Assembly: GCA_031554215.1 (NCBI GenBank)
Contig: JAVBKF010000054.1
Coordinates: forward strand, 1-6,168
DNA from: JAVBKE01 sp031554215
GTDB lineage: Bacteria > Bacillota > Bacilli > JARBTR01
Reading direction: 5' to 3'
Length of the DNA: 6,168 bases
In this document: piece after piece, positions 1 to 5,040 of the stretch
Numbering within the stretch: the first letter of the stretch is position 1
Layout of the letters: each line of letters begins with the position of its first letter
Notes under the pieces: model-generated
Told to the model about the DNA's origin: nothing
The model's input: the letters and a program-made list of their open reading frames with translations, nothing else
Databases searched by the model: none
Program-made: the position numbers and the translations under genes

Positions 1-577
1 CAACGAAATCCCTTACTAGATTTCCTTTGTAAGTTATTTTGTAATATTCCATTTTTTGAGAACCAGTATATTGTGGAGTTCCGTTATTGTTTAAAGCAAA
101 CAACCAAATATTCCATGTCGGCTGATCGCTAGTAGTTCCAATAACACTATTAGTGATACCATTAACTACCATAGAGATTTCCAAATTTGAATAATTACTC
201 ACTGCATTTTTCTTACCAGCTACTTTTATAACAGTCCATTGATTTAGTGGAATAGTAGGTCCATTAACTGTGGCAAAAATATAACCATATGTAGGACCAC
301 CAGTTCCGCGAACAGCCCCCATGCGACAATTTCCACTTCTTCCAGATCCAGATTGAGTATCTACATAATATAGAACTTTATGATCGATCTCAAAAGGAAA
401 CGCGATACCTGTGCTTTCTGGTTTTATCTCGGTATCAATATATTGGGTTCCAGTGCTTATCAAGGCGTATTTTTTTGGAGTGCTTTTAAATGTGGTTATA
501 CCATTAGAGGATATACCTTTTACTGATTCGCCATTTATAACAAATTTATTTATTTTTTGACCATTTACTATAAACAT
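1..577 (-). CDS. Phage tail adhesin, possible LamG/concanavalin-like fold (3' end outside window)
   Basis: This open frame starts at ATG 577-575 and stays open for 192 codons to the left edge, so the C-terminus is missing. It begins MFIVNGQKINKFVINGES, a short repeated 'NGxxxxKxxING' beta motif of the kind seen at the N-terminus of Firmicutes phage fibre-like proteins. It continues with a 'STGTQYIDTEIKPES' segment (about residues 41-55), a Trp-rich beta region, and 'YYKITYKGNLVRDFV' at the window edge. The order 'QYIDT...KI.Y.G.LVRDF' resembles LamG/concanavalin-like jelly-roll domains on gut phage tail proteins; that assignment is from memory and is an inference. The likely role is binding cell-surface glycan. 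The start lies 4 nt after the upstream stop, and the GGTGGTGA that ends the upstream gene acts as the ribosome binding site, so translation is probably coupled. The frame lacks a stop in the window and could be missed by an ORF caller. Confidence 0.75.
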   Translation of the reverse strand, partial: MFIVNGQKINKFVINGESVKGISSNGITTFKSTPKKYALISTGTQYIDTEIKPESTGIAFPFEIDHKVLYYVDTQSGSGRSGNCRMGAVRGTGGPTYGYIFATVNGPTIPLNQWTVIKVAGKKNAVSNYSNLEISMVVNGITNSVIGTTSDQPTWNIWLFALNNNGTPQYTGSQKMEYYKITYKGNLVRDFV

Positions 578-581
578 ATGA

Positions 582-1808
582 TCACCACCAATATAAATCG
601 TTAGGATTAAGTGCGCTTTGAGCTATGGCAGTAGCTTCATCAGCTACTTTAATTAGCTTCGGACGATTTAACAATTCAGTGTCTAATCCATTAACACTCA
701 TCAATCCATTCAAACCAACGGATATCATTAAAGGATCAATCGAACCCTTAACAAGACCAGCAACGCTATTGGTAGCCGTTGGTATTTCACCTTGACCAAA
801 GTTTATCCATTTTGATAATTCCTCAACCCATTGCCATTCATCATTTGAGTCATTATAAGTATTTATTACAGTAATTCCCTGTCTTAATACTGATAGTCCT
901 TTCGAAGTAGCAAAATTTGTCAAATCGATCTGTTCTGGTACTAAGGTTCCAAAATTATTCCTACCTATTGTAACCCAAGCACCGCGTAACCCATCAATTT
1001 GTGTTTGTATGTTGGTATCAGCGGTCTCTCTATCTGTTTTTTCGGAAGATATACTATTCATTAATGTTGTATTTACGGCTTGCCTAACTAGTACTTCCTT
1101 AGCCAGTTCAGTATCGGTATATAAATTTGCTTGTTGAGCTGTTACCGAATCTTGATTATCTACATATGCTTGAGTGACGATTTGACCACTAGATGCAAAA
1201 GCAAATGCTACTTTATTCTCAGGAATCATTCCGACAGTTTCGATGATACTAAATGGATATTCTACATACGTTCCTTTATCTAATGGATCACCAGTTATTA
1301 AACCACGTATATAGTTCGCATGATTGCCTAACTCTTGAATATAAATTCTCGTGCCATTATTTAACAACATTAATACTGTGTGAGCATCACCATTTGTGTC
1401 TGCTGGTTTATTAGCTAATCGTAATGTTGTGGGATTAAAACGTATTTCGTTTCCGGTTGGTATACCAAAAGTATTCTCATACATATAATGCAATGTTCCA
1501 TCAGAACCACCTTTTAATAAACCATCGGCATAGTTTTTAGCGGAAGTTAATGTGGCTGCATCTCTTGTGTCAACGTATAATTTTGAAACTTCTCCACCAC
1601 TTCCTCCTCCCATTGTTGGTAGTTCGGATACAATGGTACCATCTGGTAGGAGCCATTTTGCTGCCATCGGAGACATTGAATTATACATTTCGGCTCGACT
1701 TTGTGATGGTGGAGATACGACAACTCCGGCCATTGTGGTTATTGATCCATCTGGCTGCAGTAGTTTATCTGCTTGTGGTGACATATAATTATATCGATTA
1801 TCTTTCAT
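582..1808 (-). CDS. Phage tail fibre-like protein with duplicated N-terminal motif
   Basis: This is a 408-aa protein. Residues 6-28 and 42-64 are two copies, 36 residues apart, of a motif MSPxAxKxLxPDGxI, probably an anchoring or assembly element. A Gly-rich hinge (GGGSGG, 67-72) follows, then a fibre-type segment (LYVDTRDAATLTSAKNYADG, 77-96), a beta-rich domain (about 100-205) and a helical stretch rich in coiled-coil-like residues (about 212-275). Residues 345-376 (SVAGLVKG..., GLMSVNGLD) resemble a module in the fibre encoded at 3754-5025. The protein ends in NPNDLYWW with TGA. I infer a trimeric tail fibre or side-fibre component; no enzyme motif is visible. The ATG follows a GGGGGTG ribosome binding site and lies 1 nt after the stop of an 18-codon ORF. 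The next gene starts 4 nt downstream. The exact family is not recognised. Confidence 0.8.
   Translation of the reverse strand: MKDNRYNYMSPQADKLLQPDGSITTMAGVVVSPPSQSRAEMYNSMSPMAAKWLLPDGTIVSELPTMGGGSGGEVSKLYVDTRDAATLTSAKNYADGLLKGGSDGTLHYMYENTFGIPTGNEIRFNPTTLRLANKPADTNGDAHTVLMLLNNGTRIYIQELGNHANYIRGLITGDPLDKGTYVEYPFSIIETVGMIPENKVAFAFASSGQIVTQAYVDNQDSVTAQQANLYTDTELAKEVLVRQAVNTTLMNSISSEKTDRETADTNIQTQIDGLRGAWVTIGRNNFGTLVPEQIDLTNFATSKGLSVLRQGITVINTYNDSNDEWQWVEELSKWINFGQGEIPTATNSVAGLVKGSIDPLMISVGLNGLMSVNGLDTELLNRPKLIKVADEATAIAQSALNPNDLYWW
1617..1793 (-). repeat. Two-copy protein repeat MSPxAxKxLxPDGxI in fibre protein
   Basis: Residues 6-28 and 42-64 of the 408-aa fibre both read Y-N-x-M-S-P-x-A-x-K-x-L-x-P-D-G-x-I. 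The copies differ at DNA level, so the duplication is old or under protein-level selection. The motif sits before a glycine hinge, which suggests an attachment module rather than the receptor-binding part. Confidence 0.7.
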
Positions 1809-1809
1809 T

Positions 1810-1866
1810 TTACACCCCCATTAAATATTTAATTTCTTTTTGTCTCCAAACTGTTTTCCATTCCAT
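1810..1866 (-). CDS. 18-aa small ORF, possible leader or translational coupler
   Basis: ATG 1866-1864 opens an 18-codon frame, MEWKTVWRQKEIKYLMGV, ending in TAA at 1812-1810. It is preceded by AGAGGTGAT seven nt or less from the ATG, nearly the same signal as for the 154-aa gene upstream (TGAGGTGATTA). The upstream stop TAA (1881-1879) adjoins the GAGGTG. The downstream fibre ATG is one nt after this ORF's TAA, and the fibre's GGGGGTG ribosome binding site lies within the last codons of the small ORF. The small ORF fills the whole gap between its neighbours. It could encode a basic/aromatic micropeptide, or only carry ribosomes to the fibre start. Length alone cannot prove that it is a gene. 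Confidence 0.45.
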   Translation of the reverse strand: MEWKTVWRQKEIKYLMGV

Positions 1867-1878
1867 AAATATCACCTC

Positions 1879-2343
1879 TTAATTTGTAGATGGATATGGT
1901 TGTTTATCGATGTCTAACTTAGCAGCGATTCGAACAATATCCAAACTCATCTTTTCAGAACGTTGGTCATGTCGTTCGATTCTTTCTGATAGATCATTTA
2001 TGGAAGATACAACATCAACAAGGGTTTGAATAACTTGCTTGTTCGTCGTTATTGCCTCTTGAAATATTACATTATTACGTTCGATGACACTTGTACTTTG
2101 AGCTATAACTTGATTTGTTTGTTCAACGAGCTTTCCAAACAAGCCTATTTGTTCATCAAATTTTTGCTGACGTTGAGTGTCATATTGTTGTTGATGTTTC
2201 ATTTTTTCAACTTGTAAATCTAAAAATTTAGGCAAGTATCTCCACAAGATTAATCCTACCATAATTATGAAGGATAAGCCTATTCCAAAACGATCTAATA
2301 AGTCAACAATAACTTTTGATGTCGAAGGGTCAACGTTAGTCAT
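1879..2343 (-). CDS. Holin-like protein: N-terminal membrane segment plus long coiled coil
   Basis: This is a 154-aa protein. Residues about 20-37 (GIGLSFIIMVGLILWRYL) form a single hydrophobic segment. Residues about 42-142 are charged, Gln-rich and helical with regular hydrophobic spacing, as in a long coiled coil; the last ten residues are Pro-rich and polar. One N-terminal membrane helix followed by a charged helix recalls BhlA/UviB-type holin-like proteins, though those are usually about half this length. XhlA has the reverse order (coil, then membrane). Position directly after an XkdX-like gene fits a lysis or membrane-associated role, since Bacillus prophages place holin genes there. 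However, no second holin or endolysin is in the window and fibre genes follow. It could instead be a membrane-tethered structural or infection-inhibiting protein. The start has a clear AGGTGA site. Confidence 0.6.
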   Translation of the reverse strand: MTNVDPSTSKVIVDLLDRFGIGLSFIIMVGLILWRYLPKFLDLQVEKMKHQQQYDTQRQQKFDEQIGLFGKLVEQTNQVIAQSTSVIERNNVIFQEAITTNKQVIQTLVDVVSSINDLSERIERHDQRSEKMSLDIVRIAAKLDIDKQPYPSTN

Positions 2344-2403
2344 TAATCACCTCAATTTTCTTATCGAACAAATCTTCGAATAAAGATATACGCTAATAGA
2401 TTA
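2344..2403 (-). other. 60-nt intergenic gap with imperfect hairpin
   Basis: This is the longest gap in the window. It holds the second TAA of the XkdX-like gene, an imperfect hairpin at 2360-2385 (nine base pairs, two single-base bulges, six-nt loop), and the TGAGGTGAT ribosome binding site of the next gene. There is no T-run after the stem on the minus strand, so it does not look like an intrinsic terminator. It could be an RNA processing or stability element. No -35/-10 pair is convincing. Confidence 0.35.
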
Positions 2404-2538
2404 TTAATATTCTTTCCCGGTTATCTGAAAGAATTCTGCTTCTGTTATCCAAGCTTTTACAACCGCGTTACGGACCTTACTTTCATCCCACAATTTATTA
2501 TCGTAATAAAATTTAACCAAATCGAATTTTTCAATCAT
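2404..2538 (-). CDS. xkdX: XkdX-like small phage protein
   Basis: This 44-aa ORF starts MIEKFDLVKFYYDNKLWDES and ends ITEAEFFQITGKEY with tandem TAA stops (2406-2404, 2403-2401). The layout 'V.FYYD.KLW....VR.AV...WIT..EF..ITG..Y' matches the XkdX family of small, uncharacterised PBSX-type phage proteins of about 45-50 aa. Its function in tails is unknown; the gene normally lies at the distal end of the tail/fibre genes, just before holin genes, as here. The start is decided by a perfect AGGAGG at 2552-2547, eight nt from the ATG, overlapping the stop codon of the preceding gene. The gene is too short for many ORF callers. The family call rests on the remembered sequence pattern and on context. 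Confidence 0.8.
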   Translation of the reverse strand: MIEKFDLVKFYYDNKLWDESKVRNAVVKAWITEAEFFQITGKEY

Positions 2539-2551
2539 TTAAATATCCTCC

Positions 2552-2857
2552 TTATAATACGACATCTGTCATCATAGCCATATAATCAACATCGGCTCTA
2601 AGCTTAGATATTGATACATCAGATTCCGAAACATCACGAAGAATAAACCAATATTCATCTCCATATTTAGCGAGTCGAATAAGTTCCATAAAATCATGAA
2701 TTTCATCAGTTACTCCATCAGAAATTACAACTGGTGAAAGATTACCAGTAAAGACAGTTTCTTTTAGCTCAATCGAAGAAATATAATTGTTACCGTTAAG
2801 ATTTAAATCTTTGAGAAGCGTGCCATTAGCTAATTTAATGGTATATTTTTTATCCAT
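2552..2857 (-). CDS. Small tail-module protein of unknown function
   Basis: This is a 101-aa protein. It opens with a beta pattern, YTIKLANGTLLKDLNLNGNN (about residues 5-24), continues with short strands through VVISDG (about 43-48), has an acidic helical section (about 50-64), then 'EYWFILRDVSESD', and ends in a helix, 'KLRADVDYMAMMTDVVL'. There is no signal peptide, membrane segment or enzyme motif. I recall similar small proteins with an N-terminal 'LxNGTxLxxLxLNGNN' and a C-terminal 'R.D.+Y.AMMT.V.L' beside XkdX genes in Clostridia phages, always unannotated. The place between the putative hypervariable adhesin and the XkdX-like gene suggests a fibre-associated structural or assembly role, which is inference only. 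The ribosome binding site AAAAGGAGA precedes the ATG; the stop overlaps the next gene's AGGAGG. Confidence 0.75.
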   Translation of the reverse strand: MDKKYTIKLANGTLLKDLNLNGNNYISSIELKETVFTGNLSPVVISDGVTDEIHDFMELIRLAKYGDEYWFILRDVSESDVSISKLRADVDYMAMMTDVVL

Positions 2858-2887
2858 ATAAATATCTCCTTTTACATTAATAAGTTA

Positions 2888-2902
2888 CCAGACAAGTCCC
2901 GG
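2888..2902 (-). other. Imperfect inverted repeat just after the putative DGR variable region
   Basis: Read on the minus strand, CCGGGACTTGTCTGG begins three nt after the adhesin stop codon. The arms CCGGGAC and GTCTGG pair with one bulge and one G-T wobble around a TT centre. It is GC-rich in an AT-rich gap. DGR targets often carry a hairpin or cruciform just downstream of the variable region, needed for efficient retrohoming; position and composition fit, but the stem is short and imperfect. Confidence 0.4.
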
Positions 2903-2905
2903 ATA

Positions 2906-3736
2906 TTAACCGATAGCAAAACAAGGGCGGACCCCAAGGTAGTTTGTAGCGCCGTAGTAACCCGCATGGCCGTAGCCGCTTACCATGGCATACATATTAT
3001 CTGCAACAACATCTCTTAACCATTGTCCGGCCAGGAATTTATCTAAAATAAATGACGGTTTAATGGCGAATAAAGCAAATTGTTGTTTGTCTATTGTTTC
3101 AATACTCGAAGGTATATTATTTACATCAGTAACTGATGTAAATATGCTACTACCATACATGTTTATCTGATTTGGAAGATCGACTATTGAATCGTACCAT
3201 GCCCAACCAGAAGGTTTACCATCTATAACTGAATTTGTTAAAACTTGACGATGCGACCTAACCTTTTCTCCAAATGCAGCATTAATGGTTGTTTTAGCAT
3301 CATCGAGATTTATTGTGCGCATAGTAGACCCAGCATATCCATCACCCATATTATAAGTTGAGTAGTTCATCACATTTTGATATAATATCCAATCTGGCAT
3401 TATGACAAGATGATTAACGTTGAAAGGACTATCACCACAATTAAACCAGTAATTTATATCAACAATGCGCCATATAATATCATTTATTTCCCAATAATCC
3501 CCAACAAAGAGATCATCGAATACCCCTTCTCGTATGGCCTGGAGTTGAAAACCATAGACAGTTGACCCAAGATTCTTTCCTCGGAAAATCATACGATGCA
3601 TTTCTGGAACAACCTTAGGTACTAATTCTTTCCCTAAATCGATAGTGTTAATTGTTTGTGTCCCACTAGGCCCATCAACAAGAAATACATTTTCTGGAAC
3701 AAGATAATTTGTTTGTGGGTACTCAGTAATTTTCAT
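2906..3736 (-). CDS. Phage adhesin with C-type-lectin-like C-terminus, candidate DGR target protein
   Basis: This 276-aa protein has a short N-terminal anchor (about 1-40, YPQTNYLVPENVFLVDG...GTQTI), a form common in Firmicutes phage fibres. A globular domain rich in Trp, Tyr and Asn follows: 'FRGKNLG' at 51-57, 'DYWEINDIIWRIVDINYW' at 80-97, 'VIMPD' at 111-115, and an 'IDKQQFALFAIKP' core before the end. The C-terminal 38 residues begin 'WLRDVV' (239-244) and end 'LGVRPCFAIG', the frame of C-type-lectin-fold variable proteins of phage DGRs. Between them are residues of the diversified type (see the VR feature). By analogy with Mtd of Bordetella phage BPP-1, the role would be receptor binding at the tail tip, with tropism switching. 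The ATG follows a strong AAAGGAGGA (SD at 3749-3744). Without a DGR it would still be a lectin-like adhesin. Confidence 0.82.
   Translation of the reverse strand: MKITEYPQTNYLVPENVFLVDGPSGTQTINTIDLGKELVPKVVPEMHRMIFRGKNLGSTVYGFQLQAIREGVFDDLFVGDYWEINDIIWRIVDINYWFNCGDSPFNVNHLVIMPDWILYQNVMNYSTYNMGDGYAGSTMRTINLDDAKTTINAAFGEKVRSHRQVLTNSVIDGKPSGWAWYDSIVDLPNQINMYGSSIFTSVTDVNNIPSSIETIDKQQFALFAIKPSFILDKFLAGQWLRDVVADNMYAMVSGYGHAGYYGATNYLGVRPCFAIG
2909..3022 (-). other. Candidate DGR variable region (VR), residues 239-276
   Basis: From residue 253 to 262 the codons are AGC (S253), GGC (G254), TAC (Y255), GGC (G256), CAT (H257), GCG (A258), GGT (G259), TAC (Y260), TAC (Y261) and GGC (G262). Apart from the invariant-looking A258 and G256, each equals AAC or AAT with changes only at the first two bases, the signature of adenine mutagenesis copied from an AAY-rich template. 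N265 (AAC) and Y266 (TAC) fit too. GC is 57% over the final 25 codons (43/75). GGC encodes 3 of 6 glycines from residue 254 on but none of the 17 before. The constant 3' end (GGGGTCCGCCCTTG) would be the initiation-of-mutagenic-homing part. No template repeat or reverse transcriptase is in the window. Confidence 0.65.
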
Positions 3737-3743
3737 TTAAATT

Positions 3744-3749
3744 CCTCCT
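3744..3749 (-). promoter_or_regulatory. Strong ribosome binding site of the adhesin gene
   Basis: A perfect AGGAGG within AAAGGAGGAATTTAA fixes the ATG at 3736-3734. It lies in the 17-nt gap after the upstream fibre gene. The same 'AAGGAGGA...TTTAAATG' arrangement precedes the XkdX-like gene, so these two genes carry the strongest signals in the operon. Confidence 0.8.
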
Positions 3750-3753
3750 TTAT

Positions 3754-5025
3754 TTAACCACTTATGATATATTTATTTACGTTATCTGTAATATAACCAT
3801 CCATGGAATCTTGTATGCTATTTGGATCTATATTGTTAATAATAAAATTAATTGTTTTATTCGTTGATTGATTAAGAGTAATACTATCAATATCAACCCC
3901 ATTTATCTGAAATGTTATTTTAGCATCATTAGCACTCACCTTACTAGCTATGTTTTGCATTATGCCATTCCAGCCAATAACACTCATTGTTCCATTGGCT
4001 TCGACAAATATTTTTCCGCCAGTGGTTCCTCCATCGCTTTTTACAATACCTGGGGTTGTGGCATTAGCAATGCCAATAGGGTCGAATTCAATAACATAAG
4101 CGAATTGAAATTTTGTTCCGTCATAAATATACTCTGTCGTTGATCCACTTTTTGTCTCATCATCGATTACATAAGTATAATCATCTCTTATAACTTTACC
4201 TGGTATTATATATGCGTCCAAAGCGGCTTTAGTTGGAAAGCTTTTTCCTATGAAACGTCCACCTTGTTGTTGAAGCGCCTTTACATCTGTACGCAATTGT
4301 ATCATCTCATTATATGCTTCAGGTGTCATAACACCCATTGCAATTGAAGATACAACAGGGATATATCGATCGAACGATCCAACAACTTGAGCCTGAGCGT
4401 TGTAAGTGGTAAATGTCGTCTTCGCCATAGTCCCATCTGCCGTATATGCAACATCAGTGATTAATACTGTAAGTTCAGTACGATTGACTTTATTGTTTTG
4501 TAAGTCATTTTCTTTGGCTATAGCTCTTGATGTTTCTGTTTGAATCTTTGTGTCTAGAACTCCCTCAGCATTGGTTGCTCTAGTTGCTTCGGAGGCTTCT
4601 ACTCCTTTAGCCCTTATTACTTCATCTGAAATATCCGTAGTATTCTTTCCGATATCCGTAATATTCTTTCCGATATTGGTTGTGTTTATATCTGTCTGTG
4701 TTGCTATAGTCCCAACATTGTCTTGAATGGCTGATAAATCACCAGATGTTAATACTCTAGCACATTTTATTCCTGCCACCCAAACTAATGGTGCTGGTCC
4801 ACGTATAACTGTTAATTGATTACTTAAAGTATTGATATTTGTAACTATAACGGTCTCAGTAACACTTTTATCAAATCCAATTGTCAATGGAAATGGAACA
4901 GTTTGTGGAAGGACTTCTACAGAACCAACAACAATATATGTATCAGTTGTAGACATATCGCCCATTAAATATGTACTAGGACTATCTTTTTGTGGTGGGT
5001 ACATTTTCTTTAAACTCAAAGCCAT
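3754..5025 (-). CDS. Phage tail fibre protein with N-terminal anchor and trimeric-type coiled coil
   Basis: This is a 423-aa protein. Residues 1-95 (MALSLKKMYPPQKDSPSTYL..., later LTVIRG and 'VWVAGIKCARVLTSGDL') match an N-terminal domain common in Firmicutes phage fibres, where it probably joins the baseplate or tail tip. Residues about 98-190 form a heptad coiled coil (IGKNITD, IGKNTTD, ISDEVIR, then Ala/Glu/Thr-rich 'EATRATNAEG'). A second helix (about 232-253, 'TPEAYNEMIQLRTDVKALQQ') precedes a fibre module at 256-354 ('FPTKAALDAY', 'DYTYVIDDET', 'EYIYDGTKF', 'TPGIVKS', 'ANGTMSVIGW'). The C-terminal Asn/Ile-rich part (355-423) is of unknown fold. I infer a trimeric fibre carrying, or sitting next to, the adhesin encoded downstream. 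The start has AAGGAGAGA; the gap to the upstream gene is 15 nt. No enzymatic motif is seen. Confidence 0.82.
   Translation of the reverse strand: MALSLKKMYPPQKDSPSTYLMGDMSTTDTYIVVGSVEVLPQTVPFPLTIGFDKSVTETVIVTNINTLSNQLTVIRGPAPLVWVAGIKCARVLTSGDLSAIQDNVGTIATQTDINTTNIGKNITDIGKNTTDISDEVIRAKGVEASEATRATNAEGVLDTKIQTETSRAIAKENDLQNNKVNRTELTVLITDVAYTADGTMAKTTFTTYNAQAQVVGSFDRYIPVVSSIAMGVMTPEAYNEMIQLRTDVKALQQQGGRFIGKSFPTKAALDAYIIPGKVIRDDYTYVIDDETKSGSTTEYIYDGTKFQFAYVIEFDPIGIANATTPGIVKSDGGTTGGKIFVEANGTMSVIGWNGIMQNIASKVSANDAKITFQINGVDIDSITLNQSTNKTINFIINNIDPNSIQDSMDGYITDNVNKYIISG
4631..4672 (-). repeat. 21-bp tandem repeat encoding coiled-coil heptads
   Basis: Two adjacent 21-bp units (4631-4651 and 4652-4672) differ at one base, and a decayed third copy begins at 4673. 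Each encodes one heptad, of the IGKN(I/T)TD type, so the coil can lengthen or shorten in frame by slippage or recombination. Confidence 0.8.
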
Positions 5026-5040
5026 AATATCTCTCCTTCT

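Noticed and set aside
575..584. Alternative genetic code (TGA read as Trp), since the 408-aa fibre ends Tyr-Trp-Trp-TGA
   Set aside because: No other gene uses internal TGA, Trp is coded by TGG throughout, and reading through TGA would add only a few codons before TAA while running over the next gene's start.
1552..1882. Plus-strand frames of 78 and 110 codons opposite the start of the 408-aa fibre
   Set aside because: They lie antisense to a well-supported gene, overlap each other, lack ribosome binding sites and would be the only plus-strand genes.
2360..2385. Intrinsic terminator
   Set aside because: The stem is AT-rich and bulged, and no T-run follows on the minus strand.
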